Shown: one piece after another, positions 14,198-22,166 of the stretch | How positions within the stretch are numbered: position 1 is the first letter of the stretch | Layout: each line of letters begins with the position of its first letter | Source of the DNA: Chloroflexota bacterium | GTDB taxonomy: Bacteria > Chloroflexota > Anaerolineae > Aggregatilineales > Phototrophicaceae | Direction: 5' to 3' | Assembly (NCBI GenBank): GCA_011523705.1 | Contig: WTGC01000033.1 | Coordinates: forward strand, 1 to 32,196 | DNA: 32,196 nucleotides | Translations under genes and position numbers: made by a program | Notes under the pieces: model-generated | Database searches by the model: none | Told to the model about the DNA's origin: nothing | Seen by the model: only the letters and a program-made list of their open reading frames with translations

Positions 14198-14800
14198 CTA
14201 CGGGTGCAGATCGCCGATGATGCGCGCGCCCGTGTCAATCTGTATGCTCGTGATCGTCCGCTCGGGATCCAGCGGAATCGGTCCGCCATCGGGCGGCGTC
14301 TCGGCCGTGCTGCCATCGGCATAAGTCACCGACGTGATGAAGGTGTCCAGGTTGCGCGGCGCCGGTCCTTCAATCCATACCCCGCTCAATTGGAACTTCG
14401 AGCCATGGCAAGGGCACTCGAAGCGACCATTCGTCGGCACCCACTTGGGCAGGCAGCCCAGATGCGTGCAGACGCCATAGAGCGCCCGCAAGCCCTCTGG
14501 CGTGCGCGTCACATGGAAGCGCCCGGCCGGCACCGATGTCGGCGCTGAGCCAACGCCCGGCAGTTCCTCGGGATTGAAGGCGAAGGCGCCGCCGAATTCG
14601 CCCTCTTTGAAGCGCGGGAAGGCGAACCAGATCAGCCCGGCGGATGTCTGGCCCAGCAGCAGGGCAATGGACGCGCCCCAAATATAATAGAGGAATTCGC
14701 GCCGGCTGGGCGCGGCCACCTGGACGCTCGGCCTGGCCGCCGCCCGGGCGACTGGCGCGCTCATCGCCGTTGGATTTTGTGTCGCTTCCGCTGTTGCCAT
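14198..14800 (-). CDS. Rieske [2Fe-2S] protein of the bc complex
   Basis: This 200-residue protein carries the 2Fe-2S cluster that takes one electron from quinol. Both cluster boxes are intact, CTHLGC (111-116) and CPCHGS (129-134), followed by the proline-containing loop typical of the fold. A membrane helix at about 37-60 is preceded by SRREF, resembling a Tat-type signal anchor. The long alanine-rich N-terminus is unusual. The ATG at 14798-14800 follows a GGAAGGA site; a GTG seven codons upstream is possible but overlaps that site. It is the first gene of the operon with cytochrome b and two cytochromes c. Confidence 0.93.
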   Translation of the reverse strand: MATAEATQNPTAMSAPVARAAARPSVQVAAPSRREFLYYIWGASIALLLGQTSAGLIWFAFPRFKEGEFGGAFAFNPEELPGVGSAPTSVPAGRFHVTRTPEGLRALYGVCTHLGCLPKWVPTNGRFECPCHGSKFQLSGVWIEGPAPRNLDTFITSVTYADGSTAETPPDGGPIPLDPERTITSIQIDTGARIIGDLHP

Positions 14801-15099
14801 AAGCTTTGGATGTCCTTCCACTTCAAGAGGACTTCAAGCGTCATTTCGCCAGCAATGATTGTTGAGTAAATCGCAAGATAAGCCGATAGTTAAATATATC
14901 ACAATCGAAGCGGGAGATACAAGTGAAATGTTTTGGGGATGATACTTCAACTGTATTCTCCATATAACTGATGTTTCTGATCTTGTTGCGTTCTTTTCGC
15001 CATTGAATACAATTGTACCGAAGCTAGTGTACTTCATATTATGATTGCTGCTTTTGTTCGGCATGTACAAAAGCCAAATTTAACTAAGGAAATTCGACT
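14801..15099. other. AT-rich divergent intergenic region
   Basis: The Rieske operon starts to the left and the second modification enzyme to the right. The DNA is much richer in A and T than the respiratory genes, matching the enzyme gene that follows. It should contain both promoters, but I find no pair of consensus elements I trust. A 78-codon open frame on the minus strand (14834-15070) has no ribosome site or recognisable domain and is not called. Confidence 0.5.
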
Positions 15100-17385
15100 A
15101 TGAGTTCATCCACTAATCCGCGTGAAGCGCACACTCGAAGCCAGATACATACGAGGCTGGCAAATCTTGGATGGGTCATTGATGAGCTGGATCCCGACTG
15201 CAACGTTTTTCAAGAGCGGGCTAAGACCAACTTCCAGAACCAGCTGTTCGAGGGCAAACGGCCGGACTATGTTTTGTACGAGTCGGGCACGGATATTCCA
15301 CTGGCGGTAATCGAGGCCAAGAAACCGGGGGGAGACCTGGATCGTGCGATGGAACAAGCAATAGAAAGATATGCTAAGCCATTGCAAGCGCCGCTTGCTT
15401 TCGCATTTAATGACACATTTGTGATAAGCAAGCATGTTTTGCAGAACCGGCCGCTTAAAATCAATGGCGAAGAGTTACAGGATTTCATTGACCAGCTTAC
15501 TGCCATCCGGTTTATGAATGAGGGTTCAGAGATTCTATCTTCTCCGAGAGGATTAACGGTTTCACGTTCCGAGCTGATCGACATATTCAAGGACATAAAC
15601 AAGAGGTTACGTAAAGATGGTTTGAGAGAGGGTTATGAGCGCTTTTCTGCCGTAGCAGAGGTACTTTTCCTTAAGCTGGTAGATGAATCTGAGCTATTGC
15701 GCGAACACAAAGGGGATCAGCGGCAGTTTGATGAATCTTTTCTCTGGAGTAATTTCACGCAAAAGTTCCACAACGATGACGCGGCCCTCTACAGATTTGT
15801 CGCAGATTCGGTATGGCGGAACTTGCAAAATCGTTTCGGAGACATCTTCAACGCACCATTCTCTATCAAAAAAGGAACGACTCTCAGGGCACTCATAGAC
15901 TTGGTAGATCCAATAAATCTGACCGCCATGGACTCTGATGTTAAAGGAGACGCATTTGAGTTCTTTCTTAAAACGGTTACCAACGGCAACAAAGACTTAG
16001 GCGAGTATTTTACGCCCAGGCACGTAGTTCGCACTGTAGTAAACATCGTCAAACCCAAACACGGCGACGTCCTTTATGATCCGTTTTGTGGAACCGGTGG
16101 TTTCCTTCTTGAGGCTTTCAAGTATCTGTCGCTTCGATCTAACGCAAAGAACGCTGAAACGATGAATTGGATCAGAACTAAGGCACTACATGGACGAGAG
16201 ATTACGTCTACGGCGCGAATTACGCGGATGAATATGATTTTGTTCGGCGACGGTCATACCAATATCACACAGATGGACAGCCTGGAGAATCCCATAAGAG
16301 ACAAATACGATATTGTTGTATCAAATATACCTTACTCACAGAAAACCGATTCCGGGTCTCTTTATCCTATTCCTACCGATAACGGTGACGCCATTTGCAT
16401 GCAGCACATTTGGCTGTCCCTGAAAGATGGTGGACGGGCGGCCGTAATTGTGCCGGAGACTTTCTTATACAGCGGTGGAGTTATAGGAAAAACCCGTGAA
16501 CTAATTGTTAAATCTGCGTCTAAACTATCAGTATTCTCGTTACCGAGAGGTGTGTTTATGCCGTATACGCCTACCAAAACGAATATACTGTACTTTGAAA
16601 AAGGCGATAAGCAGTTTTCGAATTCATTCTTCTTTGTAATCCACAATGACGGCTTTGAGCTCAATACTAAGAGGAAACCCATCGACGGTGAAAGCGACAT
16701 TAAGAGACTCTTATCTGAGCTCGATGCTCCCACGGCCATTGACGGCCAAGCAATAATTGTCGATCGAGACACGATCAAATCTGCTAAAGCATGGAATCTA
16801 CGTCCCTTCCTCTACATGGAAGATGTTCCCAGGATCTCAGGCTGCAGCCTGACGCTTGACGACACAATTCTTGATGAAATTACTCTTAAAATTGACCCCG
16901 GCGATTGCCCCGACAAAGATTGGGATTTGATTACAGTATCCCAAAATGGAATTTTCCTAGGGGATCGGTTCAAGGGAAGCGAAGCGACGCAAAAGTACAA
17001 ACAAGTGAAGGCGGGAGATATTGTTTACAATCCGTATCGCGTAAATATTGGCAGTATAGGTGTAGTTCCCAATTGCTTTGATGGTGCTTTGACCAGCCCG
17101 GCCTACGTGGTCGCTAGAGTAAAGAATCCCGCATTTTCACCTGAATATATTGTGTCTGTGTTAAAGCACCCTAGATACTTGCGAGTAATAATGAACTATT
17201 CATTGTCATCGGCTCGGGCTAGCTTGCCATTTGATGAGTTGACACGAATTGTAATCCCTGCTCCAACACAAGACGACGTCCCAAGGCTTCAGGAACTTCA
17301 AAGAGAAATTCGTGCCTACGCTGACAAAGTGAACGAACTCTCCGGTAAGATATACAGTCTCGCGGAATCTAAGCTCGAACACTAG
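15100..17385 (+). CDS. Type I-like restriction-modification fusion (nuclease, HsdM-type methyltransferase, single TRD)
   Basis: This 761-residue protein combines three parts usually found in separate subunits. Residues 1-110 resemble the HsdR N-terminal nuclease, with RPDY (Asp56) and VIEAK (Glu72, Lys74). Residues 150-560 are an HsdM-like N6-adenine methyltransferase with motif I DPFCGTGGF (327-335) and motif IV SNIPY (408-412) in place of NPPY/F. Residues 580-761 look like one HsdS-type target-recognition half, with the helix and the LPFDEL segment. No helicase is present. An AAGGA site lies 9 bases before the ATG. GC is low (28 of 60 bases at 16021-16080), indicating transfer. No terminator or partner gene follows. 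Confidence 0.87.
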   Translation: MSSSTNPREAHTRSQIHTRLANLGWVIDELDPDCNVFQERAKTNFQNQLFEGKRPDYVLYESGTDIPLAVIEAKKPGGDLDRAMEQAIERYAKPLQAPLAFAFNDTFVISKHVLQNRPLKINGEELQDFIDQLTAIRFMNEGSEILSSPRGLTVSRSELIDIFKDINKRLRKDGLREGYERFSAVAEVLFLKLVDESELLREHKGDQRQFDESFLWSNFTQKFHNDDAALYRFVADSVWRNLQNRFGDIFNAPFSIKKGTTLRALIDLVDPINLTAMDSDVKGDAFEFFLKTVTNGNKDLGEYFTPRHVVRTVVNIVKPKHGDVLYDPFCGTGGFLLEAFKYLSLRSNAKNAETMNWIRTKALHGREITSTARITRMNMILFGDGHTNITQMDSLENPIRDKYDIVVSNIPYSQKTDSGSLYPIPTDNGDAICMQHIWLSLKDGGRAAVIVPETFLYSGGVIGKTRELIVKSASKLSVFSLPRGVFMPYTPTKTNILYFEKGDKQFSNSFFFVIHNDGFELNTKRKPIDGESDIKRLLSELDAPTAIDGQAIIVDRDTIKSAKAWNLRPFLYMEDVPRISGCSLTLDDTILDEITLKIDPGDCPDKDWDLITVSQNGIFLGDRFKGSEATQKYKQVKAGDIVYNPYRVNIGSIGVVPNCFDGALTSPAYVVARVKNPAFSPEYIVSVLKHPRYLRVIMNYSLSSARASLPFDELTRIVIPAPTQDDVPRLQELQREIRAYADKVNELSGKIYSLAESKLEH

Positions 17386-17569
17386 GTTTCCCTCTCGCAT
17401 TGCGCCTTCAAAATGAAACAAGCTGGCCTACGGCGCATAATGCACGATTGCAATCATCAAGCGCTCAGTCCACCATCGTCGAAGGCTCATCCCTTCGCGC
17501 ATTGTTGAAGAGCGTACGCGTTCGACGCCCTCGGTGGTGAAAAACCAGCCACCAATCTCGCCCAAATCG
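17386..17569. other. Intergenic stretch with possible coding remnant
   Basis: Between the enzyme stop and the terminator of the cytochrome gene there is no supported gene. On the minus strand, bases 17428-17520 translate to a plausible protein-like phrase (SLRRWWTERLMIAIVHYAP) with a stop, but the frame upstream runs into the terminator hairpin. It could be the tail of a lost gene. Confidence 0.3.
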
Positions 17570-17603
17570 AAAAAGCCCCCTCCCTGATGCTTCGGGGAGG
17601 GGG
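17570..17603 (-). terminator. Rho-independent terminator of the cytochrome c gene
   Basis: A 9-bp stem, CCCCCTCCC with GGGAGGGGG, closes a small loop and on the minus strand runs into CTTTTTC. A second hairpin (GGGGTTGG 17613-17620 with CCAACCCC 17626-17633) lies between it and the gene's stop codon, making a tandem pair. Confidence 0.8.
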
Positions 17604-17636
17604 TTTGGGGGTGGGGTTGGCATACCCAACCCCCGC

Positions 17637-18095
17637 TCAATACGACTTCGCCACTATCCCATTCGCCTCCTGCAACTCCCGAATATAGCGAATGACCAGC
17701 GTCACCTCGTCGTACGAAACCTCCGACTGCGCCGGCATGTCCCCGTAAGGCCAGTGATGCGCCCGCACTCCGTTCGCCGCCGCCAGATAAAAAGCTTGAT
17801 CCGAGTGATGCCCCGGATTATAAATGTCATGAATCAGCGGCGGACCCAGGTTCGTCCCCGCCGCGTTCGGTCCATGACACTCGGCGCAATTGGCGTTGAA
17901 GACCGCTTCGCCTTCGACTGCCACTTCCGAGAGCGCCGCCGGCGTCACCCGCACCGTGACACCCGGGTCCTCTTCCGCGGTCCAGGACAGGATCGCCAGC
18001 GCCGAAACCGCGCCGAATACAATCCAGGCGACGACCGCCAGCAGGAACATCCGCTGACGTTTCTTCATCGCGCGCAGCCGGCTTTGTTTCTTCAT
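17637..18095 (-). CDS. Membrane-anchored monoheme cytochrome c
   Basis: This 152-residue protein has a very basic N-terminus, one membrane helix (about 16-37) and a single class I cytochrome domain with CAECH at 70-74 and Met120 (YGDMPAQ) as probable axial ligand. It would face the outside of the membrane and shuttle electrons from the bc complex to an oxidase. The ATG at 18093-18095 is preceded by GAGGAAAAG; a longer upstream frame is not supported. It is transcribed alone, away from the bc operon, and ends in a strong terminator. Confidence 0.85.
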   Translation of the reverse strand: MKKQSRLRAMKKRQRMFLLAVVAWIVFGAVSALAILSWTAEEDPGVTVRVTPAALSEVAVEGEAVFNANCAECHGPNAAGTNLGPPLIHDIYNPGHHSDQAFYLAAANGVRAHHWPYGDMPAQSEVSYDEVTLVIRYIRELQEANGIVAKSY

Positions 18096-18462
18096 TTGCT
18101 TTTCCTCGTTCAGCGCTCTTGATGGATAGGCATTGGGTAGCAGCCAATCCGCCCCCAAACGGATTCTATCCACAATATAGCCATATCGGGCAGCGAATGT
18201 ATTACAGAATAGTTTTTTCTCTGCGCTGGCGGTCGGTGTCGGCGGTCAGTGTCTACGCGACCTACGCGACCCTCTGCGTTCTCTGTGTTGAAAAGTGCGA
18301 CCATCTACTCACCCCTACCGCCCCAATCCCCGCTATCCTGATCCTACATGCACATTAACAACCAAATCGCGCTCCCCGCCAAACCGCCAAACCGCCGAAA
18401 AAACTTTCGCCCCGTCGGCGGCAGAACGGCAACCCTTTCCGCACCGACCAAGCGTCCCCCCA
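18096..18462. other. Divergent intergenic region before arm B
   Basis: No gene is seen. A TAGAAT hexamer at about 18160 on the minus strand may be the -10 of the cytochrome c gene, without a clear -35. Bases 18200-18300 contain the repeated phrase CGACCTACGCGACC and a segment like the dispersed CTCTGCGTTCTCTGTGTTGAAAAG-type intergenic repeats. From about 18345 the sequence becomes the upstream end of duplication arm B. Confidence 0.45.
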
Positions 18463-18492
18463 TTGCGATCGGTGGACTGCGGGGGGTAGAAT
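18463..18492 (+). promoter_or_regulatory. corA copy B promoter, leaderless type
   Basis: TTGCGA (18463-18468), an 18-base spacer and TAGAAT (18487-18492) are followed after 6 bases by the corA ATG, so the transcript should begin at the start codon. The -35, -10, spacing and G-rich spacer all match copy A, whereas the sequence further upstream has diverged, which supports these bases being functional. Confidence 0.68.
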
Positions 18493-18498
18493 CACGCC

Positions 18499-19416
18499 AT
18501 GACCACCCGCATCATCCAGCACGAGCCCGTCACCTGGACTGACATCGCACACCCCAGCGCCGAAGACGTCGCCGCCCTGCGCGAGCGCTTCCCCGGCTTC
18601 CACCCCCTGAACCTGGAAGACATCCGCTCGTCCATTGAGCGCCCCAAGCTCGACCAGGACGACGACTACCTCTTCCTGGTGATGCACTTCCCGCTCTGGG
18701 ACGCCTGCGCCGAAATCTCCCGCGCCAGCGAGGTCAACATTTTCGTCGTCCGCCGCCATATCGTCACGGTGCACAACGGCACGCTGAAACCGCTGGTTGC
18801 CGCCTTCGAGCGCTGCCAAGCCGATGAAGCCGAGCGCGACAGCTTGCTCGGGCGCGGGGTCAATCACGCCGTCTACACGCTCATCGACCGGCTTGTTGAC
18901 TACATCTTCCCCATTCTTAACCGCGTTGACCGCCGCGTGCACGCCATCGAAGACGATCTCTTCGCCTCCAACGCCAAGGGCGTCATCCAGGAAATCGCGC
19001 TAGTCCGCCGCGATATCATCTCCCTCCGCCGCATCATCCGTCAGCAAATCCCCATCATCCAGCAGCTCGAATCGGTCGAGCATCCAATCTTACTAGAGCA
19101 CATGGAGGAGTACTTCGGCGATATCGCCGACCATCTGCTGAAACTGCGCGACATCGCCGACGAGAACTTCGAAATCATCAACAGCTTCGCCGATACCGCT
19201 GACACGCTGGCCAGCTATCGCATCAACGAGGTCATGCGCATCCTCACCGTCATCTCGGTCATCATGCTGCCGCTGACACTCGTCTCCAGCATCTACGGCA
19301 TGAACATCGTGCTCCCCTTCGCCGATGACCCGCACGCCTTTGCCATCACTGCCGGCATCATGATCTTCATCGTCGTCTTGATGCTCGCCTTTTTCCGCAA
19401 GCGCCACTGGCTGTGA
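18499..19416 (+). CDS. corA: CorA-family divalent metal transporter, copy B
   Basis: This is the 305-residue paralogue of the gene at 1434, with the same YGMN signature before the last helix and the same FRKRHWL tail. Differences cluster in the cytoplasmic domain and are mostly conservative, while the first transmembrane helix and its approach (from NSFADTADTLASYRINE onward) are nearly unchanged, so both copies look functional. A few changes lie in the outer loop after GMN (INLPF versus IVLPF), which could alter ion preference. The stop TGA is followed after 8 bases by the ATG of rnd. Confidence 0.92.
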   Translation: MTTRIIQHEPVTWTDIAHPSAEDVAALRERFPGFHPLNLEDIRSSIERPKLDQDDDYLFLVMHFPLWDACAEISRASEVNIFVVRRHIVTVHNGTLKPLVAAFERCQADEAERDSLLGRGVNHAVYTLIDRLVDYIFPILNRVDRRVHAIEDDLFASNAKGVIQEIALVRRDIISLRRIIRQQIPIIQQLESVEHPILLEHMEEYFGDIADHLLKLRDIADENFEIINSFADTADTLASYRINEVMRILTVISVIMLPLTLVSSIYGMNIVLPFADDPHAFAITAGIMIFIVVLMLAFFRKRHWL

Positions 19417-19424
19417 CGCCTGCC

Positions 19425-20552
19425 ATGCTCCCGCCCGCCGCCTACATCAATGAGGGACGCGCCCTCGGCGAAGCCGTCAAGCGCCTGTCGCGCGAAGAAC
19501 GCATCGCCGTCGACACCGAGTCCAACAGTCTGCACGCTTATCGCGGCGTCACCTGCCTCATCCAGCTTTCGACCGGGGGCGAAGACCTGCTGATTGACCC
19601 GCTCGCCATTGCCGATGTCAGTTCGCTAGGCGCCGTGCTCGCCGACAAGCGCATCGAGAAAGTCTTCCACGCCGCCGAGTACGATTTGATCTGCCTCAAG
19701 CGCGACTTCGACTTTGACGTGCGTAACATCTTCGACACGATGGCGGCCGCCCGCGTCTGCGGCATCCAGCGCATTGGTTTGGGCAATATGCTGGAAGATC
19801 TGCTCGGCGTCCGCCACAGCAAGAAGCACCAGAAGTACGATTGGGCGCGGCGCCCCCTACCTCAGAGCGTCCGGCGCTATGCCCAGGTAGATACGCATTA
19901 TCTGCTGGCCCTGCGCGATGCCCTGTACGAGCGGTTGCGCTCCCTTGGCCGGCTTGAGGAAGCGCGCGAGTATATCGCCGATGTGACCCACTTCGAAGTG
20001 AAATCGGAGGAATTCGACCCCGATGGCTTCTGGTCGCTGGCGCGCCCGAATTCGCTCAACCCGCAGGCCACTGCTGTCCTGCGCGAACTCTATATACTGC
20101 GCGACGAACTGGCGAAGTCCCTCGATCATCCTCCACAGCGGCTGATCCCCAACAAGGCGCTGCTGCAAATCGTCAAGCGGCGTCCGCGCTCGGTCAATCA
20201 GCTCTACGATATCAAGGGGCTGCCGGCCTGGCTGATCCGCCAGAGCGGCGACGAGATCATTGAAGCGCTGCGGCATGGTCTGTCCAGCCGGCTGCCGATC
20301 AAGCGCCCGCATCAAGAGGCGATCCCGCCGGCGATCTCCGAACGTTATGCCGCGCTCCACAGCTGGCGCCGCGAGACGGCGAGCGCGCGCGGCGTCGAGT
20401 CCGATGTGATCATCAGCCGACAAGCTCTCTGGGAGATCGCCCGCCGCAATCCGGCGTCGGCTGAAGACTTGGGCGATATCTGCGGCTTGGGTCCCTGGCG
20501 CCGCGCGACATACGGCGCTGATCTCGTCGCTGTCGTGAAGCGTTACGGCTAG
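19425..20552 (+). CDS. rnd: RNase D-like 3'-5' exonuclease with HRDC domain, copy B
   Basis: This 375-residue paralogue of the gene at 298 keeps all DEDDy catalytic residues (VDTES, HAAEYD and YAQVD) and both HRDC-like segments, so it should also be active. The ATG at 19425 matches copy A; a GTG at 19413 overlapping the corA stop would add four residues. No ribosome binding site is obvious, consistent with coupling to corA. The NUDIX gene follows after 5 bases. If the adjacent small RNA is processed at its 3' end, RNase D would be an obvious candidate, but this is inference from position only. Confidence 0.9.
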   Translation: MLPPAAYINEGRALGEAVKRLSREERIAVDTESNSLHAYRGVTCLIQLSTGGEDLLIDPLAIADVSSLGAVLADKRIEKVFHAAEYDLICLKRDFDFDVRNIFDTMAAARVCGIQRIGLGNMLEDLLGVRHSKKHQKYDWARRPLPQSVRRYAQVDTHYLLALRDALYERLRSLGRLEEAREYIADVTHFEVKSEEFDPDGFWSLARPNSLNPQATAVLRELYILRDELAKSLDHPPQRLIPNKALLQIVKRRPRSVNQLYDIKGLPAWLIRQSGDEIIEALRHGLSSRLPIKRPHQEAIPPAISERYAALHSWRRETASARGVESDVIISRQALWEIARRNPASAEDLGDICGLGPWRRATYGADLVAVVKRYG

Positions 20553-20557
20553 CGCTC

Positions 20558-21244
20558 ATGCCTCGCCACGCCCGCCTGCCGCTCTGGGATGACAAGTCGC
20601 CCGAACAGAAGATAGAGACGCTGCGCGATCAAATGCTTGAACTCTATCGCCACCAAATGGGCGGCGCGCTGGCGGAGATTGTCGCCCAACTCGACGCGCA
20701 TCAGCCAGCCGACGCGAAAGAAGCGCGCGACATGCAGCGCATCAAGGCGCTGATCGCCACGCATCCCAATATCATGAGTATGCATTGCGAAATCGGGCAT
20801 ATCACCGCTTCCGCCGCGATTGCGCATCCGGCTTCCGGGCGGACGCTTCTCCACTGGCACAAACGCCTGAATCGCTGGCTGCAGGTCGGCGGGCATGTCG
20901 ACTTTGAAACCGACATCGCCCTGGCGGCTCTGCGCGAAGCGCGCGAAGAAACCGGCTTGCCCGATCTAGCGCATTTTCCTTCGGGCGCCGCGCCCAAGCC
21001 GATTGACTACGATGTGCATACCATCCCAGAAGTCGACGATTTTCCCGCGCACTTGCATTTGGATTTCCGCTACGCGTTGGTGACGAACAAGCCTGATGCG
21101 CTGGCGCCGGCTAGCGGCGAGTCGACGCGCTTCCGCTGGCTGAGCTTCGCCGAGGCGCTGTCCAGGAGTGATGCCATCGATGACTCGCTGCGCCGACTCT
21201 TGAGAAAAGCCGCTTCGCTATTCGGATTCGAGATCGATCGATGA
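20558..21244 (+). CDS. NUDIX hydrolase
   Basis: This 228-residue protein should hydrolyse a nucleoside diphosphate linked to another group; the substrate cannot be predicted. The NUDIX box lies at about 112-134 (GGHVDFETD, then REAREETGL). The helix with the metal-binding REAREE is intact, while the first glutamate of the consensus is shifted or replaced by threonine. The N-terminal 85 residues are helical. The ATG lies 5 bases after the rnd stop without a clear ribosome site, so it is read from the corA-rnd transcript. In arm A the same gene has been deleted down to its first codons. Confidence 0.87.
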   Translation: MPRHARLPLWDDKSPEQKIETLRDQMLELYRHQMGGALAEIVAQLDAHQPADAKEARDMQRIKALIATHPNIMSMHCEIGHITASAAIAHPASGRTLLHWHKRLNRWLQVGGHVDFETDIALAALREAREETGLPDLAHFPSGAAPKPIDYDVHTIPEVDDFPAHLHLDFRYALVTNKPDALAPASGESTRFRWLSFAEALSRSDAIDDSLRRLLRKAASLFGFEIDR

Positions 21245-21288
21245 CTGATAAATCGCGAACTTTCGCCAACCATCGGCAAGATGGCCGA

Positions 21289-21333
21289 TTGACACTGTAT
21301 CGATATTGACAAAACTGCCAAAGTAGCTACACT
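21289..21333 (+). promoter_or_regulatory. Promoter and doubled TTGACA element of small RNA copy B
   Basis: TTGACA at 21306-21311, a 16-base spacer and TACACT at 21328-21333 form the promoter. A second TTGACA at 21289-21294 and the palindrome TATCGATA between them are conserved without change in arm A. Beyond this block the two arms differ strongly, so the doubled element is probably under selection, for example as a regulator binding site. Confidence 0.78.
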
Positions 21334-21339
21334 AAGTGC

Positions 21340-21422
21340 CAAGAAGCGAACGCTATGGGTCGATTCCACCTGCGCCAGTCTTTACGGATGCGTCTGGAAT
21401 CTAGCGAGGCGCTTCTTTTTTT
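21340..21422 (+). ncRNA. Predicted small structured RNA, copy B
   Basis: This RNA of about 83 bases starts some 7 bases after a strong -10 and ends in seven U (21416-21422). AAGAAGCG (21341-21348) pairs with CGCTTCTT (21410-21417). Further in, CGCUA pairs with UAGCG, GAUUCCA pairs with UGGAAUC in a perfect 7-bp helix, GCGC pairs with GCGU, and an apical stem holds a UUAC loop. Against copy A, one apical pair changes from C-G to U-G and one helix pair from C-G to U-G, keeping the fold. The apical sequence CUGCGCCAGUC and GGAUGCGUCU is nearly invariant. No family I know fits. It lies between the NUDIX and uracil-DNA glycosylase genes on the same strand. Confidence 0.75.
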
Positions 21423-21463
21423 GTCTCGCGCGCGGCAGATTCTCTTCGCTGGCGACTTGCGGC

Positions 21464-21474
21464 TGTGCTACACT
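21464..21474 (+). promoter_or_regulatory. Extended -10 promoter of the uracil-DNA glycosylase gene
   Basis: TGC directly before TACACT (21469-21474) forms an extended -10, with a start expected near 21481. A weak TTCGCT lies 18 bases upstream. This gives the glycosylase gene its own promoter after the small RNA terminator. The same element is visible at the left edge of the window. Confidence 0.55.
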
Positions 21475-21507
21475 ACGGGCAATGACCGAACCGAAAGCAG
21501 TTAACCG

Positions 21508-22140
21508 ATGTCGACCGACCGCAGCGAGCAACTCCGCGCCATTAGAGACGCCATTGTCAATCTCAAGGAGTCGCCGCTTTACGAATATCGCAGGAACAAC
21601 AATTATTTCCCGGTGATCGGGCAGGGCGATCATTACGCCGATATCATGTTCATTGGCGAGGCGCCGGGCAAAAACGAAGCGGAAACGGGCCGTCCTTTCT
21701 GCGGGGCATCCGGGCGCGTCCTGGACGAGCTTCTTGCGTCGATCGATCTCAACCGTGAAGACGTCTACGTCACCAACATTCTGAAGGATCGGCCGCCGAA
21801 TAATCGCGACCCGCTCAAAAGCGAAATTGAGCTGTATGCGCCCTTCCTTGAGCAGCAAATCGAAATCATCCAGCCGAAAGTCATCGCCACCCTCGGCCGC
21901 TTTTCGATGGAGTTCATCCTGCGCCGCTTCGGCGCCTACCAACCGAATCAGAAAATCAGCCAATTGCACGGCACAGTCATTAAGGTGCGCACCGGTTACG
22001 GCCGGGCATCGGTCGTGCCGCTCTTTCATCCAGCCGCCGCGCTTTACAATGCTAATCAACGCGAGACGCTAGAGAAAGATTTTCAAGTTCTGAAGAAGTT
22101 TGACGCCCCGGCGCAACCCGGTCCAATGCGGTTGCTCTAG
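21508..22140 (+). CDS. Family 4-like uracil-DNA glycosylase without iron-sulphur cysteines
   Basis: This 210-residue protein should remove uracil from DNA as the first step of base excision repair. Motif A GEAPG is at 50-54, followed by GRPFCGASG, TNILKDRPP and the catalytic-region HPAA (His174). Family 4 enzymes normally bind a 4Fe-4S cluster through four cysteines. Here those positions read SPLY (22-25) in place of CxxC, Asp94 in KDRPP and Tyr110 in EIELY, and the only cysteine is in PFCG. The protein is therefore probably cluster-free. The ribosome site is weak. An upstream ATG at 21482 is in another frame. Confidence 0.82.
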   Translation: MSTDRSEQLRAIRDAIVNLKESPLYEYRRNNNYFPVIGQGDHYADIMFIGEAPGKNEAETGRPFCGASGRVLDELLASIDLNREDVYVTNILKDRPPNNRDPLKSEIELYAPFLEQQIEIIQPKVIATLGRFSMEFILRRFGAYQPNQKISQLHGTVIKVRTGYGRASVVPLFHPAAALYNANQRETLEKDFQVLKKFDAPAQPGPMRLL

Positions 22141-22166
22141 CGTGGAAAGGCAGGAGGCGTTTCGCC

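Larger units (their letters stand above)
18345..21480 (+). repeat. Inverted duplication, arm B (corA-rnd-NUDIX-small RNA)
   Basis: This is the complete form of the module also found on the minus strand at 1-2665. It contains corA, rnd, an intact NUDIX gene, the small RNA gene and the promoter of the uracil-DNA glycosylase gene. The extra length relative to arm A is mainly the NUDIX gene. The two arms face opposite ways and enclose about 15.7 kb with both restriction-modification enzymes and the respiratory operons. Confidence 0.85.

Noticed and set aside
14834..15070. 78-codon open frame on the minus strand before the Rieske gene
   Set aside because: It lies in an AT-rich spacer, has no ribosome site and no recognisable domain.
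18348..18498. CRISPR-like or tandem repeat near CCGCCAAACCGCCAAA
   Set aside because: It contains only two short repeats with no regular spacers. No CRISPR array or cas gene is seen in the window.
21340..21422. Small RNA as 6S RNA, SRP RNA or tmRNA
   Set aside because: It is too short for 6S or tmRNA, lacks the SRP GGUCAGG/GGAAGCAGCC loop and has no tRNA-like end.
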